Below, piece by piece: positions 53,546-63,800 of a stretch of 64,000 nt of DNA; the stretch's first letter is position 1, and each line of letters opens with the position of its first letter. Under the pieces are notes generated by a model, which searched no databases, was not told the DNA's origin, and saw only the letters and a list, made by a program, of their open reading frames with translations. The DNA lies in contig NZ_GG657897.1 in NCBI RefSeq assembly GCF_000156355.1, positions 210,320 to 274,319 on the forward strand, in the 5' to 3' direction. A program made the position numbers and the translations under genes. The DNA comes from Methylophaga thiooxydans DMS010. GTDB taxonomy: Bacteria > Pseudomonadota > Gammaproteobacteria > Nitrosococcales > Methylophagaceae.

Positions 53546-54577
53546 ATGATACGACGCATTGTCTTAAGCCTGTTTTTTATTTTGTTAAGCCTGCCAATCG
53601 TGGCAAATGAAGTCGAACTCAATCCCGATCATCCAAAACGGTATACCGTCGTAAAGGGTGACACCTTATGGGACATTTCGGGTATGTTTCTGAAATACCC
53701 TTGGCACTGGCCAGACATTTGGTATGTCAACCCGCAAATTGAAAATCCACATCTGATTTATCCCGGCGATGAGCTTTCCTTGGTTTATCGTGATGGCAGA
53801 CCGGTACTGGAGCTTAACCGTGGCAAGCGGGATGTAAAATTGTCTCCCCAAGTACGTGAAACCATGCTGGACAAACCGATTCCAACCATTCCGCTTTCAG
53901 CGGTTGGTCCTTTCTTGAGCAAACCTCGCGTTGTTGGCGCAGAGGTCTTGGATAATGCCCCATATGTTGTTGCCAGTGCCGATGAGCGTCTGATTTCAGC
54001 TTCGGGTGATTATGTCTATGCTCGAGGTGTAGAGCCGGATAGTTCTGACGACTTCGCGGTTTTCCGTGGCGGCAAAGTTTATACCGATCCGGATACCAGC
54101 GAGGTGCTAGGATACGAAGCGATTTACACCGCTGATGCGAGTTTAGTGACAGAGGGTGACCCTGCCAAAATGGACATCACTTATTCCAATCGTGAGGTTC
54201 AGATCGGTGACCGCTTATTGGAAATTGAAGATGAAAATTACGACCTGAACTTTATTCCACGCTCACCCGAGCAACAAATGGATGGTCGCATCATCTCGGT
54301 GTTCGACGGTGTTTCACAGGTCGGGCAATATCAAATTGTTGTACTAAATCTAGGCAATCGTGATGGTCTTGAAACCGGTCATGTCTTGTCAGTATGGAAA
54401 GCAGGTGAAACGATTCCTGATCAGGTGACAGCAGACCGCAAGGATGTGGTGACATTGCCTGATGAGCACGCGGGTGAAGCGATGGTGTTCAAAATTTATG
54501 AAAAAGTCAGCTTTGCCTTAGTGATGAAAGCCACCAAGGCCATTCACCTATACGACAGAGTGAAAAGCGCCCCATAA
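53546..54577 (+). CDS. LysM-domain exported protein
   Basis: A 343-residue protein with a signal peptide (RRIVLSLFFILLSLPIVANE). A LysM peptidoglycan-binding domain follows at about 32-80 (RYTVVKGDTLWDISGMFLKY, then ENPHLIYPGDELSLVYRDG). The long C-terminal region is of unknown fold. GAGGA lies 7 nt before the ATG at 53546. It sits divergent from def and the cytochrome gene and 16 bp before dprA, the same position as PA0020 in Pseudomonas. It probably acts at the cell wall. Confidence 0.9.
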   Translation: MIRRIVLSLFFILLSLPIVANEVELNPDHPKRYTVVKGDTLWDISGMFLKYPWHWPDIWYVNPQIENPHLIYPGDELSLVYRDGRPVLELNRGKRDVKLSPQVRETMLDKPIPTIPLSAVGPFLSKPRVVGAEVLDNAPYVVASADERLISASGDYVYARGVEPDSSDDFAVFRGGKVYTDPDTSEVLGYEAIYTADASLVTEGDPAKMDITYSNREVQIGDRLLEIEDENYDLNFIPRSPEQQMDGRIISVFDGVSQVGQYQIVVLNLGNRDGLETGHVLSVWKAGETIPDQVTADRKDVVTLPDEHAGEAMVFKIYEKVSFALVMKATKAIHLYDRVKSAP

Positions 54578-54593
54578 AAAGGATTTTTAAAGC

Positions 54594-55700
54594 GTGACGG
54601 TCGACAAGCACTCAGATATTGCTTGTTGGATTGCCTTGCAACGTGTTCACGGGGTCGGTCCAGTGAGCTTTGCTAAGCTGTTGGCGCAATTTGGCAGTCC
54701 ACAGCAAGTGTTGCAAAACCCCAGCCAAGTAACAGGTATGAGCCAGTCCGTGATGGAAGGCTTGTACCGGCCTGACTGGGCGCAGGTAGAAGAAGATTTA
54801 GCCTGGCTAGACAACGATGGGCGTGAGGTTATTACACTTCACGATGCGCGATATCCTCAGTTACTGAAACAAATCTCTGATCCGCCTTGTTTGTTGTATG
54901 TTCAAGGAGAGGTTGCATTACTCTCGGAGTGGCAGCTCGCCGTTGTAGGGAGTCGCAACCCTTCAGCATCCGGTCGTAACACCGCATTTGATTTTGCGCG
55001 GTATCTCGCTGCAGGTGGTTTGGCCATTACCAGCGGCTTAGCAGCAGGCATTGATGGCGCGGCGCACAAAGGGGCTTTGGCTGGCGGCGGTAAAACAATT
55101 GCGGTGGTGGCGACGGGGTTAGATCGCGTTTATCCCGCTCAACATCGGCAGTTGGCACATGATATTGCTGCCAATGGCGCTATCGTGTCGGAGTTTCCGC
55201 TTGGCACCACGCCCAGAGCCGAACTGTTTCCACGACGCAACCGTATTATCAGCGGTTTGTCTTTAGGCACATTGATTGTTGAGGCTGCATTAAAAAGTGG
55301 ATCATTAATCACTGCGCGGATGGCAATGGAACAATATCGGGAGGTGTTTGCCATTCCCGGTTCGATTCATAATCCTCTTTCTCGGGGTTGCCATCAGTTA
55401 ATTCGCGAAGGTGCCAAGCTAGTCGAAACCGCCGACGACATTATTGAAGAGTTGGGTGCCTTGGCGGGGGTTGAAACTGACTTGCCTGCGGCACAGGATA
55501 GCGTCAGCGAAAAGCCGGAACGAGATGGTGATTATCAAATTTTATTTGAACATTTGGGATTTGACCCCATTTCTGTGGATAGCTTGATTGAAAATAGTGG
55601 ATTGACGGCCGATGCCGTTTCATCCATGCTGTTATTACTAGAGTTACAAGGCGAGGTTGAATCGTTGCCAGGCGGCCGTTACGTGCGAACTGGTTCCTGA
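54594..55700 (+). CDS. dprA: DNA-processing protein DprA
   Basis: DprA loads RecA on incoming single-stranded DNA during natural transformation. The 368-residue protein has an N-terminal helix-hairpin-helix/SAM-like region and the Rossmann-like core (LAVVGSRNPSASGRNTAFDF, ITSGLAAGIDGAAHKGAL, EFPLGTTPRAELFPRRNRII). A C-terminal winged-helix domain starts near 300. It starts at GTG, about 11 nt after AAGGA. It lies between the LysM gene and smg. No other competence gene is in the window. Confidence 0.95.
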   Translation: MTVDKHSDIACWIALQRVHGVGPVSFAKLLAQFGSPQQVLQNPSQVTGMSQSVMEGLYRPDWAQVEEDLAWLDNDGREVITLHDARYPQLLKQISDPPCLLYVQGEVALLSEWQLAVVGSRNPSASGRNTAFDFARYLAAGGLAITSGLAAGIDGAAHKGALAGGGKTIAVVATGLDRVYPAQHRQLAHDIAANGAIVSEFPLGTTPRAELFPRRNRIISGLSLGTLIVEAALKSGSLITARMAMEQYREVFAIPGSIHNPLSRGCHQLIREGAKLVETADDIIEELGALAGVETDLPAAQDSVSEKPERDGDYQILFEHLGFDPISVDSLIENSGLTADAVSSMLLLLELQGEVESLPGGRYVRTGS

Positions 55701-55733
55701 AATTAAGCAGACCCTCCTTCTAAAGAGAATCAA

Positions 55734-56201
55734 ATGAAAGAAAATATCATTGATGTGTTGCTGTATTTATTTGAGAACTACATCGACACGGAAGAGAGTC
55801 ATAAGCCCGATAAAGATGCGTTGGAATTGGAGTTGGAGCAAGTAGGGTTTCAGGAGCTGGAAATTCATAAAGCACTTGATTGGCTGGAGAATATGACCGT
55901 ATTGGCCGATCAACCAGTGACCCAACATGCCACCATGCGCGTGTTTAGTGACAATGAGAAAGAGCGTCTCGATGTTGAATGCCGAGGTTATCTGCTTTTT
56001 CTGGAACAGGTTGGTGTTTTGGATGTCGAAACCCGAGAAGTTGTTATTGAACGAGTCTTGGCATTGGACACCGATGAGATTGATCTTGATCAACTCAAGT
56101 GGGTCGTTTTAATGGTGTTGTTTTATCAACCAGGTAGAGAAGTGGCATTTGCCTGGATGGAAGATCTGGTGTTTGAGGACATGGAAGCCGTTATTCACTA
56201 A
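55734..56201 (+). CDS. smg: Smg family protein (DUF494)
   Basis: A 155-residue acidic, mainly helical protein beginning KENIIDVLLYLFENYIDTEE, with ELEQVGFQELEIHKALDWLE and LDLDQLKWVVLMVLF-like segments, as in Smg. It regularly lies between dprA and topA, as here. Its function is unknown. Confidence 0.92.
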   Translation: MKENIIDVLLYLFENYIDTEESHKPDKDALELELEQVGFQELEIHKALDWLENMTVLADQPVTQHATMRVFSDNEKERLDVECRGYLLFLEQVGVLDVETREVVIERVLALDTDEIDLDQLKWVVLMVLFYQPGREVAFAWMEDLVFEDMEAVIH

Positions 56202-56287
56202 GACATAGTGAGAACAGTTTGCTCTAACGTTGCCCGTCTCTACGGGCTTTGTTATTTATTGCGCTGGTTTTTTTGGTACTGGGGAAT

Positions 56288-58573
56288 ATGGGAAAGAAAT
56301 TAGTCATCGTCGAATCGCCTGCTAAAGCGAAGACCATTAAAAAATATCTGGGTAAAGATGTCGAAGTACTGGCCTCATACGGCCATGTTCGAGATTTATT
56401 GCCAAAAGAAGGCGCTGTCGACCCCGCCAATGAATTTGCGATGAAATATCAGGTTATTGATCGCAACAGTAAACACGTTGATGCCATCGTTAAGGCAATG
56501 AAAAAAGCAGATGAACTCTATCTCGCAACGGATCCGGATCGCGAGGGAGAGGCGATTTCTTGGCATTTATTAGAGTTACTGAAAAAACGTGGCGCTCTAA
56601 AGAACAAAGAAACCCACCGTGTTGTTTTCCATGAAATTACCAAGCAGGCAGTCAATGATGCGGTAGCACATCCACGCGGCTTGTCGATGGATATGGTGAA
56701 TGCACAACAAGCGCGTCGTGCTTTGGACTATCTGGTGGGATTTACCTTATCCCCACTGTTATGGAAAAAAGTCCGTCGTGGTTTGTCTGCTGGTCGAGTA
56801 CAAAGTCCTGCGCTACGCATGATCGTTGAGCGTGAGCTTGAGATTGAGGCGTTTAAACCCAAAGAATATTGGACCATTGAAGCGGATGCCGTCGCCCAGA
56901 AAAAAGACTTTCAGGCTAAGTTAACGCATTTTGAAGGCGAAAAGCTGAGCCAGTTTACGGTCAATAATGGTGAACAGTCGGCTGATGTTGTTGCCAAGCT
57001 GACGAGCGCGGCCGAAGGCAAATTGCTGGTTACCAAAGTTGATAAAAAGCAACGTAAACGTAATCCTGCAGCACCCTTTACAACTTCAACCCTACAACAG
57101 GAAGCATCACGTAAACTAGGCTTTGGCGCGCAACGAACAATGAGCGTGGCACAGCAACTATACGAGGGTGTTGATACCGGTGAAGGCGCAGTTGGTCTCA
57201 TCACCTACATGCGTACAGACTCGGTCAGCCTGGCTGCTGAAGCGATTGAAGAAATACGCGGTTTTATTGCTGAAAAATATGGCCAAAAAATGGTCCCCGG
57301 CAAGCCTCAGGAATACAAAACCAAATCAAAAAATGCGCAGGAAGCGCATGAGGCAATTCGCCCGACCTCAGTGTTACGCACACCAGAAGAGATGAAAGCG
57401 TATTTATCGGTCGATCAGTTGAAGCTCTATACCCTGATTTGGCAACGCACAATGTCCTGCCAGATGGTTCATGCCACCTTGAATACGGTTGCTGTTGATT
57501 TGGGTTGTGGTCAGGGTAATACATTCCGGGCTAACGGCTCTACGGTAGTGAATCCCGGCTTTATGAGTGTATATCTGGAAGGTAAGGACGATACCGGTAA
57601 AACCGATAAAGATGAGAACCTGTTGCCACCGATGGAAGTAGGCGAGGTGGTCGAGCTGAAAGCGATTCGACCCGAGCAACATTTCACCGAGCCGCCGCCG
57701 CGTTTTAGTGAAGCAAGTTTGGTGCGTAGTTTGGAAGAGCATGATATTGGCCGACCTTCGACCTATGCCAGTATTATTTCAACGTTACTGCAACGTGAAT
57801 ATGTTGAATTGGTCACTAAACGCTTCCATCCGACCGATGTGGGGCGTGTAGTAGGTAAGTTTTTGGTGGACCACTTCACCAAGTACGTTGACTACAACTT
57901 TACCGCGCAACTGGAAGACGAGCTGGATGCGGTCGCGCGTGGTGAAGAAGAGTGGATTCCTTTGCTGACGCGCTTTTGGGCACCGTTCAAAGAACAGGTA
58001 GAAACCAAGGATAAAGAAGTTCAGCGCAGTGATGTGACACAGGAACTGTTGGATGAAGACTGCCCGAAATGTGGCAATAAGCTCTCCAGCCGTTTAGGTC
58101 GTAGTGGCCGCTTTATCGGCTGTACGGCTTATCCAGAATGTGACTACACCCGTAATATTGATGGCGAAGAAACCAGCAACAATGAACCAGAGGTGGTGGA
58201 AGGACGGAAATGTCCGAAATGTGAGTCGGACTTGTGGATTCGTACCGGTCGCTATGGCAAGTTTATTGGCTGCTCTAGCTATCCGAAATGTAAACACATC
58301 GAGTCTTTAGAGCAACCTACCAATACCGGTGTCGATTGTCCGAAATGTAACAAGGGTGAAATCCTCACCCGAAAATCACGTCGCGGAAAGGTTTTCTATT
58401 CCTGCTCGGAATACCCAACTTGTGACTATGCCTTGTGGAATGAGCCACTCAAAGAAGCTTGCCCTAACTGTAGCTGGCCTATTTTGACCTTGAAGACAAC
58501 GAAGAGCCGGGGCACGGAAAAAGTCTGCCCGCAGAAAGAGTGTGGTTTCACCGAAAAGGTGGAATCAAGCTAA
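56288..58573 (+). CDS. topA: DNA topoisomerase I
   Basis: TopA relaxes negative supercoils. The 761-residue type IA enzyme has the Toprim domain (LVIVESPAKAKTIKKYLG, LATDPDREGEAISWHL). The active-site Tyr lies in GLITYMRTDS near residue 307. The C terminus carries four zinc-finger-like units with paired cysteines (CPKCGNKL, CPKCESDL, CPKCNKGE, CPNCSWPI). The ATG at 56288 fits the family N terminus MGKKLVIVESPAKAK. It overlaps the convergent Rdx gene by 4 nt. Confidence 0.97.
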   Translation: MGKKLVIVESPAKAKTIKKYLGKDVEVLASYGHVRDLLPKEGAVDPANEFAMKYQVIDRNSKHVDAIVKAMKKADELYLATDPDREGEAISWHLLELLKKRGALKNKETHRVVFHEITKQAVNDAVAHPRGLSMDMVNAQQARRALDYLVGFTLSPLLWKKVRRGLSAGRVQSPALRMIVERELEIEAFKPKEYWTIEADAVAQKKDFQAKLTHFEGEKLSQFTVNNGEQSADVVAKLTSAAEGKLLVTKVDKKQRKRNPAAPFTTSTLQQEASRKLGFGAQRTMSVAQQLYEGVDTGEGAVGLITYMRTDSVSLAAEAIEEIRGFIAEKYGQKMVPGKPQEYKTKSKNAQEAHEAIRPTSVLRTPEEMKAYLSVDQLKLYTLIWQRTMSCQMVHATLNTVAVDLGCGQGNTFRANGSTVVNPGFMSVYLEGKDDTGKTDKDENLLPPMEVGEVVELKAIRPEQHFTEPPPRFSEASLVRSLEEHDIGRPSTYASIISTLLQREYVELVTKRFHPTDVGRVVGKFLVDHFTKYVDYNFTAQLEDELDAVARGEEEWIPLLTRFWAPFKEQVETKDKEVQRSDVTQELLDEDCPKCGNKLSSRLGRSGRFIGCTAYPECDYTRNIDGEETSNNEPEVVEGRKCPKCESDLWIRTGRYGKFIGCSSYPKCKHIESLEQPTNTGVDCPKCNKGEILTRKSRRGKVFYSCSEYPTCDYALWNEPLKEACPNCSWPILTLKTTKSRGTEKVCPQKECGFTEKVESS

Positions 58574-58860
58574 AGATTTAGCTTTTTTTTGCGATCGATA
58601 TGCCCCAGATCACGCTCTGGGGCAATCACGTCACGAACCACTTGTTTGAGTTCAGTGATCTCCGGGAAGCGACCAGCGTCTTTACGTGACCAGACACATT
58701 GATCATTGGCATAGACTTCAAAAATACCACCGGTGCCCGGTTTCAAGGTCAGCTCATCCAATTCACTATCAAATGTCGATAACAATTCCTGCGCCATCCA
58801 GCCTGCTCGCAATAGCCAGCGGCACTGGGTGCAATAAACGATAGTGACTCGTTGATTCAT
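58570..58860 (-). CDS. SelT/SelW/SelH (Rdx)-family protein
   Basis: A 96-residue thioredoxin-like protein. Its redox motif is C-T-Q-C in VTIVYCTQCRWLLRAGWMAQ, the Cys form of the selenoprotein W motif. The rest (ELTLKPGTGGIFEVYANDQC, VWSRKDAGRFPEITELKQ) fits the Rdx family. It lies 28 bp after purK on the same strand and overlaps topA tail to tail. Its partner is unknown. Confidence 0.88.
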   Translation of the reverse strand: MNQRVTIVYCTQCRWLLRAGWMAQELLSTFDSELDELTLKPGTGGIFEVYANDQCVWSRKDAGRFPEITELKQVVRDVIAPERDLGHIDRKKKLNL

Positions 58861-58888
58861 AATTATCTCTTGAGAAAATTAAAGATAA

Positions 58889-60028
58889 TTACTCAGCCTG
58901 CAAAGCTGTAAAGGTTTGTTCAGCTTGCTGCATAGCGGTCTCGGTATCCGCTGACAAAACATTGAAATGCCCCATCTTTCTGCCGACACGTGCCGCTTGT
59001 TTACCGTAAAGGTGAAGTTTGATATTGGGCGCCGCAAGCAATTTATCCCAGTGTGGTTCGCTGTTTCTCCATACATCACCCAAAATATTCACCATCACTA
59101 CCGGGCTTTCTAGGTCACAGTCGCCAGATGGCAAACCGCACAGCATTCTGACTTGTTGTTCAAACTGTGAGGTGTGGCAGGCATCTAATGTGTAGTGTCC
59201 TGAGTTATGCGGTCGAGGTGCAATTTCATTGGCAATAATAGCGCCTTCTTCAGAGACGAAAAATTCGACGGCCATTGTGCCAACATAGCCCAGCCCTTTG
59301 GCTATTTTATTGGCCATTTGAATCGCTTTTTGAGACAAGTCAGAACTAATGCCACTAGGTACGGTGGTTGTGTGCAGAATACCGTTTACATGCACATTTT
59401 CAGCGACAGGGAAGTTAGTAATCGAGCCGGTTTCACTTCTGGCAAGGACAACCGATACCTCACGTGCCAGATTGATGCGTTGTTCCAATACACACTCTTT
59501 TTTGTCTAAAGCGTCGAAGGCTTGATAGACATCATCCAGATTATTACAAGGGACTTGGCCTTTGCCGTCATATCCGAATGTAGCGACTTTAAGAATGGCA
59601 GGAAACTGGATGGCAGTCTCGGCCTCAGCAATATCTTCGCGGCGTTGGATAGGTAAAAAAGGCGCGGTAGCAATACCTTGAGAGGCGATAAATTGCTTTT
59701 CCACATTGCGGTTTTGAGTTGCTGCCAAGGCTTTAGAGGACGGATGTACCGTTGTTTTACTCTCCAGAAACGCGAGCGTTTGGGCTGGAATGTTTTCAAA
59801 CTCTGTGGTGATTGCTGCGCACAACTGTGCCATTTCAGACAACGCTGTTTCATCATCATAAGGGGCACAAATATGCGAATCAGCAACGATGCCAGCCGGG
59901 CTTTGTGGATCCGGATCCAGAACCACCACTTTGTAGCCCATCGTTTGAGCTGCCGTTGTGAACATTCGACCTAACTGGCCGCCGCCTAACATGCCCAAAG
60001 TAGCACCAGGTAAAATCTGCGTATTCAT
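58889..60028 (-). CDS. purK: N5-carboxyaminoimidazole ribonucleotide synthase
   Basis: PurK carboxylates AIR with ATP and bicarbonate. The 379-residue ATP-grasp enzyme has GATLGMLGGGQLGRMFTTAA, LKVATFGYDGKGQ and NEIAPRPHNSGHYTLDAC, which marks PurK. AGAGG precedes the ATG. It lies 98 bp after purE; the two steps are sequential, so a common message is likely though not certain. Confidence 0.96.
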   Translation of the reverse strand: MNTQILPGATLGMLGGGQLGRMFTTAAQTMGYKVVVLDPDPQSPAGIVADSHICAPYDDETALSEMAQLCAAITTEFENIPAQTLAFLESKTTVHPSSKALAATQNRNVEKQFIASQGIATAPFLPIQRREDIAEAETAIQFPAILKVATFGYDGKGQVPCNNLDDVYQAFDALDKKECVLEQRINLAREVSVVLARSETGSITNFPVAENVHVNGILHTTTVPSGISSDLSQKAIQMANKIAKGLGYVGTMAVEFFVSEEGAIIANEIAPRPHNSGHYTLDACHTSQFEQQVRMLCGLPSGDCDLESPVVMVNILGDVWRNSEPHWDKLLAAPNIKLHLYGKQAARVGRKMGHFNVLSADTETAMQQAEQTFTALQAE

Positions 60029-60126
60029 ATCAACCTCTTAAATCTTAACGCCTGCCAGAGCGTGATGTTCAGGAATGTGTGTGGCGGAGTGATTATCAAC
60101 TCAGACACAGCGCGCACATCACTGTA

Positions 60127-60618
60127 TTATTGTGGGGGTAGTGTCATTTCCAGCACACTTTGATGCTGATCTTCACGAAATTTTGTCAATTTTTCTGCAA
60201 TGGTTGCATCGTGTAAGGCCAGTTGTGCAATCGCAAATAAAGCAGCATTGGCGGCACCGGCTTCACCAATGGCAAAGGTTGCAACGGGTATGCCCTTAGG
60301 CATCTGCACGATAGATAGTAGCGAGTCCTGACCTTTGAGATATTTTGATGGAACGGGAACACCAAGCACAGGCACTGTGGTACTCGCCGCCAACATGCCT
60401 GGCAGATGAGCTGCACCACCTGCACCCGCAATGATGCACTGCAGGCCACGCTGATTTGCGGTCTCAGCATACTCGGTCAAGAGATCCGGAGTGCGATGAG
60501 CCGACACTACTTTAGCTTCGTAGTGAATGCCAAAGGCCTCTAATTGTTCGACGGCTTTTTGCATTACAGGCCAATCACTGTTGCTGCCCATAACAACACC
60601 GACTAATGGTTTTTCCAT
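60127..60618 (-). CDS. purE: N5-CAIR mutase (PurE catalytic subunit)
   Basis: PurE moves the carboxyl group to give CAIR. The 163-residue class I enzyme has [50 protein letters not shown] and [20 protein letters not shown]. It is divergent from gltB. The 100-bp upstream stretch has an AT-rich palindrome (CTATTTT-ATTG-AAAATAG at 60659-60676), and I found no PurR-type operator. Confidence 0.96.
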   Translation of the reverse strand: MEKPLVGVVMGSNSDWPVMQKAVEQLEAFGIHYEAKVVSAHRTPDLLTEYAETANQRGLQCIIAGAGGAAHLPGMLAASTTVPVLGVPVPSKYLKGQDSLLSIVQMPKGIPVATFAIGEAGAANAALFAIAQLALHDATIAEKLTKFREDQHQSVLEMTLPPQ

Positions 60619-60720
60619 GATCGTTCCGTTGCGGTTGTCGAAAAACAGTGCATTTTAGCTATTTTATTGAAAATAGGAAAATTTAACCGAGATTTTTTGG
60701 TCGCAATAATGACGGAATAA

Positions 60721-60749
60721 TTGAATGGCAGGGCATCGATCGCTATAAT
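60721..60749 (+). promoter_or_regulatory. Near-consensus sigma-70 promoter of gltB
   Basis: TTGAAT (60721-60726) and a perfect TATAAT (60744-60749) are separated by exactly 17 bp. Transcription would begin near 60756, leaving a leader of about 108 nt before the GTG start. Confidence 0.72.
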
Positions 60750-60773
60750 AGTGGATCCTTTCTGCCGTATTTG

Positions 60774-60822
60774 GTCAACGCTCCTTGACGACAAACGCCA
60801 AGTACCGCCGGGTAACCGACGG
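60774..60822 (+). ncRNA. Structured 5' leader of gltB
   Basis: The leader folds into at least two hairpins. One is GTCAA (60774-60778) with TTGAC (60785-60789). The other is CCGCCGG (60805-60811) with CCGACGG (60816-60822), with one mismatch, closed by a GTAA loop of the GNRA type. I could not match it to a known riboswitch class; the second arm faintly recalls the end of cyclic-di-GMP-I riboswitches, but the core of that class is absent. Regulation is possible but unproven. Confidence 0.35.
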
Positions 60823-60863
60823 GAGAGCAGTGACGGCGCTTAACTAATATGAAGGTACGTGAC

Positions 60864-63800
60864 GTGAGTCAGCCAACAGAAATGAATCAAGGTCTTTACA
60901 GACCGCAATTTGAGAGAGACAACTGTGGTTTCGGTCTAATCGCCCAGATGGACGATAAGGCAAGCCATTGGTTAGTCGAAACGGCGATTGAAGCTTTGGG
61001 TAACTTAACCCACCGTGGTGCAATTGGCGCAGATGGTAAAACGGGTGATGGTTGCGGCCTGCTCCTGAAAAAACCAGATAGTTTCTTCCAGGCGATTGCC
61101 AAAGAACTTGGTTTTTCTCTGTCGCCGTTATACGCAGTCGGTATGGTGTTTTTATCTAACGACGATGCTAAAGCCAAAGCGGCTCAAGCGATTGTTGATG
61201 AAAAACTTGCTGCTAAAGGCCTGGAAGTTCTGGGCTGGCGTGATGTGCCGGTAGATGCAGAGTCTGCATGTGGTGAGCAAGCGCTGAAGTCATTACCGAT
61301 GATGCGTCAGGTTTTCGTCAATGCGCCAGAAGGCATGAACGAAGCTGACTTTGAGCGCCAACTTTATATCGCACGACGCCTGGCTGAAAAAGCGATTACA
61401 GATGATCAGGACTTTTACATCACCAGTCTGTCATCACATGTTGTGTCGTACAAAGGCTTGGTTATGCCATCTTATCTGCCGGTCTTTTATAAAGATCTGA
61501 ATGATAAGCGCATGGAAACCGCAATTGTTGTGTTCCACCAACGCTTTTCTACCAACACGATGCCGCAATGGCGACTGGCGCAGCCTTTCCGCATGCTGGC
61601 GCACAATGGTGAGATCAATACTGTACAAGGTAACCGTAACTGGGCCTTGGCACGTGGTGCAAAATTTGCGACATCGCTGATTGAAGATATGGACGAAATT
61701 CGTCCATTAGTAGGCACAACCGGTTCTGATTCATCCAGTATGGATAATATGCTGGAAGCCCTGTTGGCCGGTGGTGTCAGCATGTTCCGTGCAATGCGTC
61801 TGGTGATTCCGCCGGCATGGCAGAACGATCCGACTATGGATGCAGACCTGAAAGCATTTTATGACTACAACTCCATGCACATGGAGCCATGGGATGGTCC
61901 TGCTGGTGTCGTAATGACGGACGGTCGTTATGCTGCTTGTACGCTGGATCGCAATGGTCTTCGTCCTGCTCGCTATATCATCACGAAAGACCGCCACATC
62001 ACGTTGGCGTCAGAAGTCGGTGTTTGGAAATACAAACCAGAAGATGTAGTTGCGAAAGGTCGGTTGAAACCGGGCCAAATGCTGGCAGTGGATACCCACA
62101 CAGGTGATTTGTTGATGCCAGAAGACATCGACAATCAACTCAAGTCAGCGCAACCCTACAAACAATGGCTGGACGATAACCTGCAACGTCTTACAGACAG
62201 TGAAGACGATGAAACAGGCCCAACCCTTGAAGGCAATGAGTACAAAGTTTACGAAAAACTGTTCAATGTCACCTTCGAAGAGCGTGACCAGGTTATCCGT
62301 GTTTTAGGTGAAGCCGGTCAGGAAGCGATTGGCTCGATGGGGGATGACACGCCTTTCCCTGTTTTATCTCAGCACGTCCGTTCAGTGTATGACTATTTCC
62401 GCCAACAGTTTGCGCAGGTTACCAACCCGCCAATCGATCCTTTGCGCGAAAATATCGTTATGTCACTGGAAACCTGTTTCGGTGAAGAGCGTAACTTGTT
62501 TGAAGAAGGCGAAGATCACGCTCAGCGCGTTGTGGTTGCCTCGCCTGTTCTATCAGAAAGCCAATTCCGTCAGGTGAAAGCGTTGGGTGAAACCAATGCC
62601 GAATACAAATCGATTACCTTGTCGTTGAATTATGATGCGAACACAGGGTTGGAATCGGCGTTAGATGCATTATGCGATAAAGCAGAACAAGCTGTAGCGA
62701 ATGGTACGGTGGTACTGGTGCTAAGCGATCGTGATATTACAGAGGGCACGCTGCCGATTCATGCCTTGATGGCAACGGGTGCAGTTCATCAACGTTTGAT
62801 CCAAGCGGGTCTGCGTTGTGATGCCAATATGATTATCGAAACCGCGACAGCGCGTGACCCTCACCACTTCGGTACATTGCTGGGGTATGGCGCAACAGCG
62901 ATTTATCCATACCTCGCCTACGCCAGCTTGAATGACATGATTCATTCGAATGAGATTAAAGCTCTTGATCGTGCTGAACTGGCGCGTCGTTACCGTAAAG
63001 GTATCAACAAAGGCCTGTTCAAAATCATCTCGAAAATGGGTATTTCAACCATTGCCAGCTACCGTGGCGCGCAATTGTTTGAAATTGTCGGCCTCAATGA
63101 TGAAGTGGTTGATAAATGTTTCACCGCGACGACGAGTCGTGTCAGTGGTACCGGCTACGATGATTTACAAGCCGATGATAAAAAGCTGGCCAAACAAGCT
63201 TGGAATCAACGTAAGAAACGTGGTCAAGGTGGTTTGCTCAAATTCATCCATGGTGGTGAATATCATGCATACAACCCTGATGTTATCGCTACGCTGCAAA
63301 AAGCCGTGCAAGGTGGTAACTACGATGACTATAAAGCCTATGCCTCATTAGTTAACGAACGTGCGCCGATGGTGCTGCGTGACCTGATGAAGGTGAAACT
63401 GGCTGACAAACCTCTTGAAATTAATGATGTGGAAGACGTCAGTCACATTCTCAAGCGCTTTGACAGCGCGGGTATGTCATTGGGTGCCTTGTCACCGGAA
63501 GCGCATGAAGCGTTAGCTGTTGCGATGAACCGTTTAGGCGGTCGCTCGAACTCGGGTGAGGGTGGTGAAGATCCGGATCGTTTCGGCAATGAACGTGTTT
63601 CCAAGATCAAACAGATCGCTTCTGGTCGTTTTGGTGTGACGCCGCACTATCTGGTGAATGCCGAGGTGCTACAGATTAAAGTCGCACAAGGCGCGAAACC
63701 AGGTGAGGGTGGTCAGTTACCGGGCGGTAAGGTCAATCAAATGATCGCAAGCCTGCGTCACTCGGTGCCGGGTGTCACTTTGATTTCGCCACCACCGCAC

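Noticed and set aside
60774..60840. gltB leader as a cyclic-di-GMP-I or glutamine riboswitch
   Set aside because: Only a short GGGTAACCG-like arm resembles the first class and its conserved core is missing; no glnA-motif signature was seen.
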